Source of the DNA: Roseiarcus sp963759955
Lineage (GTDB): Bacteria > Pseudomonadota > Alphaproteobacteria > Rhizobiales > Beijerinckiaceae
Direction of reading: 5' to 3'
Length of the DNA stretch: 64,000 nucleotides
NCBI GenBank assembly: GCA_963759955.1
Contig: CAVXCA010000026.1
Span: 60,138 to 124,137 of the forward strand
Part shown: positions 33,703 to 42,790 of the stretch, in pieces
Layout of the letters: each line of letters starts with the position of its first letter
Numbering within the stretch: the stretch's first letter is position 1
Program-made: the position numbers and the translations under genes
The notes under the pieces: model-generated
Database searches by the model: none
What the model saw: the letters and a program-made list of their open reading frames with translations, nothing else
Told to the model about the DNA's origin: nothing

Positions 33703-34307
33703 TCGTCGCGGGACTGACGGGCTCGATTGCGATGGGCAAGAGCACGGTCGCCAAGATGTTCGCGGCGCTCGGCGTTCCGGTGTTCGACGCCGATTTGGCG
33801 GTGCGCGAATTCTATTCTTCGCCGGGCGCAGAGGCGGTGGAGGCGGCGTTTCCCGGCGTCATCGAGGGCGGCGAAGTGAACCGCGACAAGCTCGCCGCGG
33901 CGAGCCTCGCCGACCCTGAGGCGCTCAAGCGCCTGGAGGCCATCGTTCATCCCGAGGTGGCGCGGCTGCGCCGGGCCTTTCTCAAACAGGCCGCCGCGCA
34001 AGGCCGGCGCGTCGTCGTCCTCGACGTGCCGTTGCTCATCGAAACCGCGGGGGCCGAATGCGTCGACCTCGTCCTCGTCGTCAGCGCGGGCGAAGCGGCG
34101 CAGCGCGCCCGCGCGCTGTCGCGCCCGGGCATGAGCGTCGCCAAGTTCGACGCGATCCTGGCTCGCCAGGCGCCGGATCGGGAAAAGCGCCGACTCGCCC
34201 ATTGGGTCATCGACACCAGCGGATCGATGGAGCAAACCCGCGCGCAGGCGGCTGGCCTGCTGCGCGCGATCGCCGCGATGCCCGGCGGGAGATGCGACGA
34301 TGCGTGA
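33699..34307 (+). CDS. coaE: Dephospho-CoA kinase
   Basis: Last step of coenzyme A synthesis. The P-loop is GLTGSIAMGKSTV (from residue 5), followed by VPVFDADLAVREFY. HPEVARLRRAFL and VVVLDVPLLIETAGAE are family motifs. The start codon is GTG, overlapping the aroE stop. It gives 202 residues and overlaps dnaQ by 8 bases. Confidence 0.93.
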   Translation: MIVAGLTGSIAMGKSTVAKMFAALGVPVFDADLAVREFYSSPGAEAVEAAFPGVIEGGEVNRDKLAAASLADPEALKRLEAIVHPEVARLRRAFLKQAAAQGRRVVVLDVPLLIETAGAECVDLVLVVSAGEAAQRARALSRPGMSVAKFDAILARQAPDREKRRLAHWVIDTSGSMEQTRAQAAGLLRAIAAMPGGRCDDA

Positions 34308-35016
34308 AATCGTGCTCGACACGGAAACGACCGGCCTCGATCCGGCCCACGGCCACCGTCTGGTCGAGATCGGCGCGGTCGAAATCGTCAATCAGATCGC
34401 GACCGGCGCAACGTTTCACGCCCTGATCAACCCCGAGCGCGAGGTGCCCGACGAGGCGTTCCGCATCCACGGCCATTCGACGGCGTTTCTGAGCGACAAG
34501 CCGGTCTTCGCGGCGATCGTCGACGAGTTTCTCGCCTTCGTCGGCGAGGACCGGCTGGTGATCCACAACGCCGAGTTCGACATGCGCTTCATCAACGCCG
34601 AACTGAGCGCTCTCGGTCGTCCGCCGATCGCGGCCGAGCGGGTCATCGACACGCTGGCGATGGCGCGGCGCAAGCACCCCGGCGCGCCCGCCAATCTCGA
34701 CGCGCTGTGCGACCGCTATCGCATCGACCGCTCGCGGCGGGTCCGGCACGGCGCGTTGCTCGATGCGGAAATCCTGGTCGAGGTCTACGGCGAATTGACC
34801 GGCGGGCGGCAGCGCTCGCTGTCATTTGCTGCGATCGAGAGCGGCCGACGCGGCGCCGGCCCCGCGGCGGCGGCGCGCCGGACGCGGCCCGCCCCTCTCG
34901 CGCCGCGGCTGAACGAAACGGAGCGGCGCGCCCATCGCACGCTCGTCGCCACGCTCGGCGACGCCGCGATTTGGCGGCGCTACGCGGCGCCTGAGGCCGA
35001 CGGCGAAGACGCTTAA
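34300..35016 (+). CDS. dnaQ: DNA polymerase III subunit epsilon (proofreading 3'-5' exonuclease)
   Basis: Proofreading subunit of the replicative polymerase. The DEDDh exonuclease motifs are visible: Exo I IVLDTETTGLDP, Exo II VIHNAEFDMRFINAEL, and the His/Asp pair in RRVRHGALLDAEILVEVY. A Gly/Ala/Arg-rich linker after residue 180 leads to a C-terminal tail (LNETERRAHRTLVA) of the type that binds the alpha subunit. 238 residues. It converges on secB with a 4-base overlap. Confidence 0.94.
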   Translation: MREIVLDTETTGLDPAHGHRLVEIGAVEIVNQIATGATFHALINPEREVPDEAFRIHGHSTAFLSDKPVFAAIVDEFLAFVGEDRLVIHNAEFDMRFINAELSALGRPPIAAERVIDTLAMARRKHPGAPANLDALCDRYRIDRSRRVRHGALLDAEILVEVYGELTGGRQRSLSFAAIESGRRGAGPAAAARRTRPAPLAPRLNETERRAHRTLVATLGDAAIWRRYAAPEADGEDA

Positions 35017-35495
35017 GCTTGCGCGGCCGCTGCGCCGGTCGCGGCGGCGACGCGCTGCAGGTAAAGGCCGTGAAAATCGATCGGTTCGACGTACAGCGCC
35101 GGATAGCCGCCGCCGCGCACCGCCTCAGCGACGATTTGCCGCGCAAACGGGAACAGCAACCTCGGCCCTTCGATCATGACGAGCGGCTGGACCTGCTCGG
35201 CCGGGACATTTTCGACCCGGAACACGCCGGCGTAGTTGAGCTCGAACTTGAACATCGCCGTCGGCCCCTCGCCGGCGCCGCCTTCGAGCATCAGGCTGAC
35301 TTCATAGTCGCTCGGCGCCAGCTGGCGCGCATTGACGTTGATCTGCAGGCTGATGTTGGGACCCTGCTGCGGCGCAAGCGTGCGTGGGGCGTTCGGGTTC
35401 TCGAAGGAGAAGTCCTTGATATATTGCGCGAGGACGGAAAATCGCGGCGTGGAGGCGCCCGGCTGCGCCTCGCCGTTGCTGTTCTGGTCGACCAT
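35013..35495 (-). CDS. secB: Protein-export chaperone SecB
   Basis: Tetrameric cytoplasmic chaperone that delivers unfolded precursors to SecA. Segments typical of SecB in the 160-residue protein are VLAQYIKDFSFENPNAP, ISLQINVNARQL, YEVSLMLEG and LLFPFARQIVAEAVRGGGYP. The Ala-rich C-terminus is also common. The conserved dnaQ-secB convergence is kept. The 202 bases to the next gene hold no recognised element. Confidence 0.94.
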   Translation of the reverse strand: MVDQNSNGEAQPGASTPRFSVLAQYIKDFSFENPNAPRTLAPQQGPNISLQINVNARQLAPSDYEVSLMLEGGAGEGPTAMFKFELNYAGVFRVENVPAEQVQPLVMIEGPRLLFPFARQIVAEAVRGGGYPALYVEPIDFHGLYLQRVAAATGAAAAQA

Positions 35496-35697
35496 TCCGT
35501 CTCTCCTCGCCCGCTAGGGGTGTTCCATCGGCAGCGCCGGGTCGTCGCCCGCGCCGCCTCAAACTGCAAAGCCCGGCGCCAAGCCGGTCTCCCGTACGGC
35601 GCGTCGCCTAACACGAGGCCGCCTTGGGAACAAGAATGGCGCCGTGCGATTTTGCGGCGACCCCACGGGCCGCGATCAGGTTAAGGCTGACGCGGCG

Positions 35698-36909
35698 TCA
35701 AAGGCGCGGCCAGGAGAAATCATCGGCGCGTCCCGTGCGCGGGTCGACGGGTTCGCCGAAGCGAAGCACCCGCGCGACCGTTTGGGGTTCGTCGGCCGGC
35801 GTCGCTTCGCGCGCCGCCAGCGCGCCGCCCGGCGAAGTCGGCCGCGCGGTCAGCGACAGGATCGGGCCGGCCAACGGCTTGGGCGGTTCGATTGGCCCGG
35901 GGGAGCCGGAAGCGGCGGGTCCTTCGGGCGCGCCCATTTCGCGGCGGATCTGCGCGTTGATGTCGCCGGCGGCCTGCTCGATGTCGGGTGGCAGGGTCGC
36001 GGTGTCGTATTGCGGCCTGTTCTTCTCGAAGACGCGCTTGATGTCGGCTTCGAGGAAATGCGCGACCTTGCGCGCGCCGGCCTTGGTGAAGAGGATGCCG
36101 TCGGCGGCGCGCAATTTGACGTTCTGCCCGTCCACGTTTGGCCCGTAGGCGTCGTATTGGCCGTTCTCGTCGGCGAAGGCGTCCCAGATGTCGATGTATT
36201 TGCCGCCCGCCTTTTCCGCGTGTTCCCGGTCGATTTCGTTGAGCTTGACGACCTCGGCGTTGAGGCGGTCGGTGCGCATCGGCGGCAGGCCGACCCAGGC
36301 GACCGGAATGTGCGCGGCTTGGAACGGGGCCACGATCGCCTCGACCCTTTGGGCGTAGAGAGCGCGCCAGCGATCGCTCAAGGGATCGAGCGTGTCGGCG
36401 CCGTCGCGCATCGGCTGCAGGTCGTTGATGCCGAGCATGATGACGACGAAGTCGACGTGATCCTTCCCTGTCGCCAAATCATGGGCGGCCTTCGCCCAGT
36501 CGTAATAGTCGTCGCGCACCAGACCGGAGGCTTCGCGCGATTTGTCGGCTATGGCGATTTCCGGCTTGTCGGCGAAGGCCTCGGTCAGGCCGTCCGCGGT
36601 CAGGACGCCGAGACTGTCGCCGAGAACGTCGATGAAGAAGGTCGGCTGAACCGGCGCCCCTCCCGGCGTTCCTGGCTCACGCGTCGTGGTCGCGGGCACG
36701 AAATCGCGCACACGCTTGTGCGGGGGCCGATGCGCGGGCGCGGCTTCCGGCGGCCTGGCGTTCGGGATTCCGAACAAATGCGAGAGGAAACCGCCGAGTC
36801 CGCTGTCCTGGGCGCGAACCGCAGGTCCGCCCAACGCCACGCAGAAGACGGCGATCGCCGCCAGGCGCGCCAGACTCGCGACGTGTAGACGATCGAACGC
36901 CAGCTTCAT
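35698..36909 (-). CDS. Exported SGNH/GDSL-type hydrolase (DUF459)
   Basis: The 403-residue protein starts with a signal peptide (AIAVFCVALGGPAVRA). A linker with Pro/Arg follows, then an SGNH hydrolase domain: VLGDSLGV with the nucleophile Ser, VIMLGINDLQPM with the Asn block, and a late FTKAGARKVAHFLE region carrying the final motif. DUF459 proteins are believed to act on cell-envelope esters. The C-terminus is Pro-rich and disordered. It is followed upstream on the same strand by a lytic transglycosylase gene, supporting an envelope role. Confidence 0.85.
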   Translation of the reverse strand: MKLAFDRLHVASLARLAAIAVFCVALGGPAVRAQDSGLGGFLSHLFGIPNARPPEAAPAHRPPHKRVRDFVPATTTREPGTPGGAPVQPTFFIDVLGDSLGVLTADGLTEAFADKPEIAIADKSREASGLVRDDYYDWAKAAHDLATGKDHVDFVVIMLGINDLQPMRDGADTLDPLSDRWRALYAQRVEAIVAPFQAAHIPVAWVGLPPMRTDRLNAEVVKLNEIDREHAEKAGGKYIDIWDAFADENGQYDAYGPNVDGQNVKLRAADGILFTKAGARKVAHFLEADIKRVFEKNRPQYDTATLPPDIEQAAGDINAQIRREMGAPEGPAASGSPGPIEPPKPLAGPILSLTARPTSPGGALAAREATPADEPQTVARVLRFGEPVDPRTGRADDFSWPRL

Positions 36910-36933
36910 CTCGAACCATCCGCGACCCCGCGA

Positions 36934-38211
36934 CTAGACGCGGTTTCGCATTTTTCGCAACAACGCGGTCGTCGGGTAGCCGTCGGGCGGCGCTCCGATC
37001 GATTCTTGGTACGCCCGCAAAGCGGCGCGCAACGTCTCGCCGATCCGACCGTCGACATCCCCGACATCATAGCCCAACTTGCGCAACCTTGTCTGCAAGT
37101 CGCGGATTTCACGCTCGCTCAACTGAGTATCGAAAACCGGCCAGCGCGCGCGGAGGCCGGGCCGTCCCGTGATCGCGTCGCCGAGCAAGGCGACGCCGAG
37201 CGCGTAGGACGTCGAATTGTTGTAGCTCTTGATCGTCTTGAAATTGGCGGTGACGAGAAAGATCGGCCCGTCGAGGCCGGCCGGGATCAGCAGTTGCGCC
37301 TCGCCCGAACGCGGCAGCGCGTCGCCGTCAGCGCGCACGACGCCCCGCTCGGCGAACGAGGCGAACGGCGCGAGGCGCGAGGAATCGGCGTTCGTGAGCT
37401 TGAATCCATGGGGGAGGCGCACCTCGAATCCCCACGGCGCGCCGGCGATCCAGCCATGTCTGGCGAGATAGTTGGCGGTCGAGCCGATGGCGTCGGGCGC
37501 GCTGTTCCAGATGTCGCGCCGACCGTGGCCCTCGAAATCGACCGCGTAATCGAGGAAACTCGAAGGCATGAACTGGGTTTGGCCCATCGCGCCGGCCCAC
37601 GAGCCGCGCATTTCTCGCGCCCGGATGTCGCCTTCCTGGAGAATGGCGAGGGCGGCGATCAGTTCGGAGCGAAAATAGTCGCCGCTGTAGTGGACGAAGG
37701 CGAGGCTCGCGAGCGCGCGGATGACGTTGTCCGAACCCTCGAAGGCGCCGAATTCGGTCTCCATGCCCCAGATGCCCATGACGACCGATCGGTCGACGCC
37801 ATAGGCCGCCTCGGCTTTGTCGAGCCAGGCGCGCTCCTCTTCCGCCTTGGCCCGGCCGCGCTCGATGCGCGCGCTCGAGACCGCGCTCGCCAGATACTGC
37901 CAGATCGGCCTGACGAATTCGGCCTGATTCTTGGTGTGCGCGACGATCCCGGGGTCGAAGGTCACGCCGCGGAAAGCGATGTCGAACGTTGGCCGTGAGA
38001 CGCCGCGCGCCTCGGCGAGCGGCCAGAGGTCGGCGACGAACTTTCGAAACGCCGCATCGCTCGGCTTCGCGCTCGTCGCGGCGCGCGCCGGCGCCGGCTG
38101 GAAAGCGAGCGCCGCGGCGAGCGCGATCGCGAGCAACGCCGCGATCAGCCGCGCCAGCCATTGCCAAGGCGCGCGAGACCAATGCGGGTGAATCGGAACG
38201 AGCGTCGTCAT
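36934..38211 (-). CDS. Lytic murein transglycosylase (MltB type) with peptidoglycan-binding domain
   Basis: Cleaves peptidoglycan glycan strands in the periplasm. A signal segment (LIAALLAIALAAALAF) is followed by the SLT/MltB domain with VVMGIWGMETEFGAF, whose Glu is the expected catalytic acid. RGSWAGAMGQTQFMPSSFL is a family hallmark. The C-terminus has a peptidoglycan-binding repeat, LQTRLRKLGYDVGDVDGRIG. The ATG at 38211 was chosen over a TTG at 38232; AGAGG lies upstream. 425 residues. Confidence 0.9.
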   Translation of the reverse strand: MTTLVPIHPHWSRAPWQWLARLIAALLAIALAAALAFQPAPARAATSAKPSDAAFRKFVADLWPLAEARGVSRPTFDIAFRGVTFDPGIVAHTKNQAEFVRPIWQYLASAVSSARIERGRAKAEEERAWLDKAEAAYGVDRSVVMGIWGMETEFGAFEGSDNVIRALASLAFVHYSGDYFRSELIAALAILQEGDIRAREMRGSWAGAMGQTQFMPSSFLDYAVDFEGHGRRDIWNSAPDAIGSTANYLARHGWIAGAPWGFEVRLPHGFKLTNADSSRLAPFASFAERGVVRADGDALPRSGEAQLLIPAGLDGPIFLVTANFKTIKSYNNSTSYALGVALLGDAITGRPGLRARWPVFDTQLSEREIRDLQTRLRKLGYDVGDVDGRIGETLRAALRAYQESIGAPPDGYPTTALLRKMRNRV

Positions 38212-38293
38212 GGCCTCTTCTCGCGCGGACAATGCGCGGGACTTTAGCGGCGAGCCGTTGCGAAAAAATAAACCACGCCGACGCGAAGTCGAA

Positions 38294-39097
38294 TCACCCG
38301 CCGCCTTTGATGTCGTCCGGGCGCGGCATGGAAATGATGTTGTAGCCGGCGTCGACGAAATGCGTTTCGCCCGTCACGCCCGCCGAAAGGTCGGAGAGCA
38401 GATAGAGCGCCGAACCGCCGACGTCCTCGATCGTCACGGTGCGCCTGAGCGGGGAATGGTGGCGCTGGAAATTGAACATGAATCGCGCGTCGGCGATGCC
38501 GGCGCCCGCGAGCGTGCGGATCGGCCCGGCGGAGATCGCGTTAATGCGGATGCCGGCGGGGCCGAAATCGGCGGCCAGATATCTCACGCTCGCCTCCAGC
38601 GCCGCCTTGGCGACGCCCATCACGTTGTAATTGGGCATGACGCGCGTCGCGCCGCCGAAGGTCAGCGTCAGCATTGCGCCGCCGTTCGGCATCATCGCCG
38701 CCGCGCGCTTGGCGATCTCGGTGAAGGAAAACGCCGAAATGACCATCGTGCGGACGAAGTTCTCGCGCGTCGTGTCGGCGTAGCGGCCCTTGAGCTCGTT
38801 GCGGTCGGAAAAGCCGATGCAATGAACGACGAAATCGAGGCCTCCCCATTTTTCCTCGAGCGCGGCGAAAGCCGCGTCGAGCGAGGCGACGTCCTCGACG
38901 TCGCAGGGCAGCGACAGGCGCGAACCGAGACTCTCGGCGAGCGGGCGCACGCGTTTCTCCAGCGCTTCGCCCTGGTAGGTGAAGGCGAGTTCGGCGCCTT
39001 GAGCGGCGAGGGCCTGGGCGATTCCCCAGGCGATGGAATGGTCATTGGCGACGCCCATAACGAGGCCGCGCTTGCCGCTCATCAGGCCAGATTTCAT
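38294..39097 (-). CDS. fabI: Enoyl-[acyl-carrier-protein] reductase (NADH)
   Basis: Final reduction step of fatty acid elongation. The SDR protein has the FabI cofactor start GLVMGVANDHSIAWGIAQ, then CDVEDVASLDAAF and FVVHCIGFSDR. The catalytic Tyr-x6-Lys is in YNVMGVAKAALE, and AGPIRTLAGAGI is the substrate loop. 267 residues from the ATG at 39097; the frame upstream runs into fabB. It is last of fabA-fabB-fabI. Confidence 0.95.
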   Translation of the reverse strand: MKSGLMSGKRGLVMGVANDHSIAWGIAQALAAQGAELAFTYQGEALEKRVRPLAESLGSRLSLPCDVEDVASLDAAFAALEEKWGGLDFVVHCIGFSDRNELKGRYADTTRENFVRTMVISAFSFTEIAKRAAAMMPNGGAMLTLTFGGATRVMPNYNVMGVAKAALEASVRYLAADFGPAGIRINAISAGPIRTLAGAGIADARFMFNFQRHHSPLRRTVTIEDVGGSALYLLSDLSAGVTGETHFVDAGYNIISMPRPDDIKGGG

Positions 39098-39117
39098 CCC
39101 GCTCACTTCTTGTGCTG

Positions 39118-40341
39118 TCAGGCGTCGACGTGTTTGAGAACGATCGTCGCGTTGGCGCCGCCGAAACCGAAGGAATTGGAGAGCACCGTTGCGAGGCGCA
39201 CGCCGTCGCGCCGCGCCCGCACGATCGGCATGTCGGCGAAAGCGGGGTCGATTTCCTCGATATGGGCGCTTTCGCAGATGAAGCCGTTCTGCATCATCAA
39301 CAGGCAATAAATCGCTTCGTGCACCCCGGTCGCGCCCTGCGAATGGCCGGTGAGCGACTTGGTGGCGGAGATCGGCGGGCATTTCTCGCCCGAGCCGAAG
39401 ACTTCGCGCAACGCTTCGATCTCCTTGAGATCGCCGACCGGCGTCGAAGTCGCGTGCGGGTTGATGTAATCGATCGGCGCCTTCACGGTGGCGAGCGCCT
39501 GGCGCATGCAGCGCGCCGCGCCTTCGCCCGAGGGGGCGACCATGTCGGCGCCGTCGGAGGTCGCGCCATAGCCGGCGATCTCTCCGTAGATGCGCGCGCC
39601 GCGCGCCTTGGCGCGCTCGTAATCCTCGAGCACGAGGACCCCCGCGCCGGCCGAAATGACGAAACCATCCCGATTCTTGTCGTAGGCGCGCGAGGCGCGC
39701 GCCGGCGTGGCGTTATAGGCGGACGACATCGCGCCCATCGCGTCGAACAGCACCGAGAGCGTCCAGTCGAGGTCCTCGCAGCCGCCGGCGAACATGACGT
39801 CCTGCTTACCCGACCGGATCTGTTCGCTCGCCGCGCCGATGCAGTGATTGGACGTCGCGCAGGCCGAAGAGATCGAATAGGCGACGCCTTTGATCTTGAA
39901 CCAGGTCGACAGCGTCGCCGAGGCGGTCGAGCACATGGATTTGGGCACGGCGTAAGGGCCGACGCGCTTGGGGCCCCTGGTCCGCGCGATGTCGGCGGCC
40001 TCGACGATGGCGCGTGTCGACGGGCCACCCGAGCCCATGATCAGACCCGTGCGCTCGTTCGACACTTCGTCCGGCGCGAGCCCGCTGTCGAGGATCGCCT
40101 GATCCATCGCGACATGGTTCCAGGCGGTCCCTCCGCCATGAAAACGCATGGCGCGGCGGTCGAGGAATTCCTCGGGCTTCAGGCTCGGGGCCCCCTGGAC
40201 CTGGCTGCGGAAGCCGAGTTCGGCGTATTTCTCGGCGCGCGAAATGCCGGATTTGGCCTCGCGCAGGCTCGCCAGCACTTCCTGCACGTTGTTGCCGATC
40301 GAGGAGACGATCCCCATGCCGGTGACGACGACGCGTCTCAT
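39118..40341 (-). CDS. fabB: Beta-ketoacyl-[acyl-carrier-protein] synthase I
   Basis: Condenses malonyl-ACP with acyl-ACP and is needed for unsaturated fatty acid synthesis. The active-site Cys is in ISSACATSNHCIGAA. The two His lie in NPHATSTPVGD and SLTGHSQGATGVHEA. VVVTGMGIVSSIGNN is the usual start and NSFGFGGANATIVL the C-terminal glycine motif. 407 residues. It lies between fabA and fabI on one strand. Confidence 0.95.
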   Translation of the reverse strand: MRRVVVTGMGIVSSIGNNVQEVLASLREAKSGISRAEKYAELGFRSQVQGAPSLKPEEFLDRRAMRFHGGGTAWNHVAMDQAILDSGLAPDEVSNERTGLIMGSGGPSTRAIVEAADIARTRGPKRVGPYAVPKSMCSTASATLSTWFKIKGVAYSISSACATSNHCIGAASEQIRSGKQDVMFAGGCEDLDWTLSVLFDAMGAMSSAYNATPARASRAYDKNRDGFVISAGAGVLVLEDYERAKARGARIYGEIAGYGATSDGADMVAPSGEGAARCMRQALATVKAPIDYINPHATSTPVGDLKEIEALREVFGSGEKCPPISATKSLTGHSQGATGVHEAIYCLLMMQNGFICESAHIEEIDPAFADMPIVRARRDGVRLATVLSNSFGFGGANATIVLKHVDA

Positions 40342-40386
40342 CCATTTGCTCCAGAAATGTTCCTTCGCCGGCTCGCCTGGCGATCT

Positions 40387-40911
40387 CTAGGCTTGGCTCG
40401 GCTTTGCGGCGCCGAAAAGACCGACGCGCATATCCTTGACCTCATAGATGCGCCGCCCGTCGGCCTCCAGCCAGCCGTCGGCGATGCCGAGAATCAGCTT
40501 GCCCTTGAAGACGCGCTTGACGTCGACGCCGTAGATCACACGTTTGATCGTGGGCAGCACCTGATCGATGAATTTCACTTCGCCCACCCCCAGCGCCCGG
40601 CCGCGGCCGGAAAGGCCGAGCCAGCCGAGGAAGAACCCCGTCAATTGCCACAGCGCGTCGAGCCCGAGGCATCCCGGCATCACCGGATCGCCCTTGAAAT
40701 GGCAGCTGAAGAACCACAGCTCCGGCTTGATGTCGAATTCGGCGCGCACGCCGCCCTTGCCGTGGGCGCCGCCCGTTTCGGTGATGTCGACGATGCGGTC
40801 GAACATCAGCATCGGCGGCAGCGGCAGTTGGGCGTTCCCGGCGCCGAACAGGTCTCCCCGGCCGCAGGCCAAAAGGTCTTCGTAGGCGAAATGGGACCGC
40901 CGCTCGGACAT
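40387..40911 (-). CDS. fabA: 3-hydroxydecanoyl-[acyl-carrier-protein] dehydratase/isomerase
   Basis: Dehydrates 3-hydroxydecanoyl-ACP and isomerises the double bond, starting unsaturated chains. The hot-dog fold active site is in FSCHFKGDPVMPGCLGLDALWQLTGF, with catalytic His and, further on, Asp. LPPMLMFDRIVDITETGG is an N-terminal block. 174 residues. It is first in the fabA-fabB-fabI run and divergent from irr. Confidence 0.95.
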   Translation of the reverse strand: MSERRSHFAYEDLLACGRGDLFGAGNAQLPLPPMLMFDRIVDITETGGAHGKGGVRAEFDIKPELWFFSCHFKGDPVMPGCLGLDALWQLTGFFLGWLGLSGRGRALGVGEVKFIDQVLPTIKRVIYGVDVKRVFKGKLILGIADGWLEADGRRIYEVKDMRVGLFGAAKPSQA

Positions 40912-41239
40912 GTTCTCGTGGTTTCCTTGGCTTATTGACGCGGTCGCCCCGCGCGCCGGCCGTTTGTCCGGCTTCGTAACACAGGCGCGCGCGTCCCGGA
41001 AGCGCTCGGCTGCGATCCTTTTGTCGAACCGAGCGCGCGCCGCCGGCGGCGGATGTGGATTGACGGCCGGGCGGGCGGCGGCTGGCGACCGCCGTGCGAA
41101 AATGGGGGGATTATCCCCGGGAAATCCGATTCGATCGGTTTCAGTAGAGCCGGCTGACGGCGGCGAAACGATGTGATATGGATCAAGGCGCGCCGTCGCC
41201 AGTCGGTTAGCCCACCCGAATCAGGAAGAAGCGTTTTCA
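40912..41239. promoter_or_regulatory. Divergent promoter region between fabA and irr
   Basis: 328 bases without a gene. It should hold the fabA promoter on one side and the irr promoter on the other, but I see no convincing -35/-10 pair and no textbook iron-control element. A sequence with GATGTGATATGGATCAAG lies 60 bases before irr. AGGAAG at 41223-41228 is a plausible ribosome-binding site for irr. Confidence 0.5.
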
Positions 41240-41743
41240 GTGCCCGCCACCGCCATTTCCGCCGCGCCAGGCGCCTTCATGGAAGGTTGCCCCGTTCACA
41301 AGCTGCGCGCGAAGCTGCGCGCTGCCCGCCTGCGCCCGACGCGCCAGCGCGTCGCGCTGGGATGGCTGCTTTTCGGCAAGGGCGACCGGCATGTGACCGC
41401 CGAGATGCTGTTCGAAGAAGCCAAAGCCGCCAAGGCGCCGGTGTCGCTCGCGACGATCTACAACACCCTGCACCAGTTCACCGGGGCCGGGTTGCTGATG
41501 GAAATCGCGATCGACGGGCCGCGCACCTATTTCGACACCAATCCGACCGCGCATCATCATTTCCTGATCGAGGAGACCGACGCGCTCGTCGATATCCCCG
41601 ACGACCATGTCGCGCTTGCGCGATTGCCCAAGGCTCCAGACGGGTGCGAAATCGCGCGCGTCGACATCGTCGTGCGGGTGCGTCGCGCGGGCGGCGAACC
41701 GGCCCGGTCGGGCAGCCAGCCCGCGACTCAGAACGGCGCCTGA
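41240..41743 (+). CDS. irr: Iron response regulator Irr (Fur family)
   Basis: Fur-family transcription factor that represses or activates iron genes in response to heme in Hyphomicrobiales. The winged helix includes RPTRQRVALGWLLF and PVSLATIYNTLHQFTGAGLL. The triple His of TAHHHFLIEE is the heme/metal motif typical of Irr. Start is GTG at 41240; 167 residues. The placement next to fabA-fabB-fabI is conserved in relatives. The 3' end overlaps the convergent gene by 16 bases. Confidence 0.92.
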   Translation: MPATAISAAPGAFMEGCPVHKLRAKLRAARLRPTRQRVALGWLLFGKGDRHVTAEMLFEEAKAAKAPVSLATIYNTLHQFTGAGLLMEIAIDGPRTYFDTNPTAHHHFLIEETDALVDIPDDHVALARLPKAPDGCEIARVDIVVRVRRAGGEPARSGSQPATQNGA

Positions 41744-42597
41744 TCGCTGGCGATCGTCCCCAGACTCGTCACCACGACCCACTCGTGGCCGCGGCGTTCG
41801 ATTCGCTCGACGCGGCCCGCGCCGGGCAGGACATCGCCGGGCGCCACTTGTTGCGGGCCGTCCCGGCCGTCGACGAACGCGACGCCGTCCTGAACTTCGA
41901 CGACCCAATAGCCGCGCAACGCCGGGCGCGGCTTTTCGATCGAGCCGGTCGTTTCGTTGGAGACGACAGGGTCCGGCTTGGCCGTCGCCGCAGCCTGCCT
42001 GGGCGAAGGCGGCGGCGCGGCGGTCGCGACGACCGCCTTCTTTTCAAGCTTGTCGAGACGCGTCACGAGATCGGCGATGCGAGCCGTCGATTCGTGGTCG
42101 ATGCGGTCGGCGAGCTTGTCGAGGCGCGCGCTTTGGTCGTGATCGACGCGATCGACCCTCGCCGTCAGTTGCGCGAGCGCGCCGGAGAGATCGCGCGTGG
42201 CGACGCTTTCGGTTTTCATCTCGAGCGCGACTTTGCGCAGGTCCGCGGTTTCGTCGCGCGTCCGGGCGACCTCGATGGCGTCGATGCGGTCCTTCAGGGT
42301 CTTGACCGTCTGGGCGAGGCTGCGGCTTTCCTCGGCTTTGGCCGCCAACAGGCTCGACTGCTTGGCGTGATCGTAAAGCCCGGCCGCGGATATGCCGGCG
42401 AGCAGCGCCAGAGCGGCGGCGAGCCCGGACGCCCATGCTACGGCGCTCATCCGGCCGCCGGCGGCTTTGGCCTGCGCGGGCGCGGGGAAGGGAATGAGAT
42501 GGAGCCGCGGCGGCTCGACTTTCGGCGCGCCTTCGCCTTCGCCGCCGGCGCCGGCCTCGAACGACGGCTCGCGCTTCGATTCTTCATGCATGGTCAT
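41728..42597 (-). CDS. Membrane-anchored coiled-coil protein of unknown function
   Basis: 289 residues with one transmembrane helix near residues 50-72 (AVAWASGLAAALALLAGISAAG). A long coiled coil with heptad-like SLAQTVKTLKDRIDAIE and ARVDRVDHDQSARLDKLADRI follows. A Pro/Ala-rich linker leads to a C-terminal beta domain, RGYWVVEVQDGVAFVDGR and APGDVLPGAGRVERIERR. The layout is that of a periplasmic protein with a small ligand or partner domain. Family not recognised; similar proteins occur in methylotrophic alphaproteobacteria as far as I recall. Confidence 0.65.
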   Translation of the reverse strand: MTMHEESKREPSFEAGAGGEGEGAPKVEPPRLHLIPFPAPAQAKAAGGRMSAVAWASGLAAALALLAGISAAGLYDHAKQSSLLAAKAEESRSLAQTVKTLKDRIDAIEVARTRDETADLRKVALEMKTESVATRDLSGALAQLTARVDRVDHDQSARLDKLADRIDHESTARIADLVTRLDKLEKKAVVATAAPPPSPRQAAATAKPDPVVSNETTGSIEKPRPALRGYWVVEVQDGVAFVDGRDGPQQVAPGDVLPGAGRVERIERRGHEWVVVTSLGTIASDQAPF

Positions 42598-42790
42598 GGA
42601 GGCGTCCCAAAAATAGCGCCAATTCGATTCAAGTGTCGGTCCTGCGGATTAACGGATCGTTGACCGAAGGGGGCGCGAGCAGGCAAATTTTGTGACCGAA
42701 CGCGGGCACGGCCGCGGATGTCGAGGTCGTGGCGAGAGGGAACCCCCGCGCTCAAGTTTGTGCGGCCGGCCAGCAAGGGAAATCGACGCG

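Noticed and set aside
42649..42663. TTAA-N7-TTGA upstream of the CoxL-like gene as a CtrA box
   Set aside because: One mismatch and no functional link to the cell cycle; likely chance.
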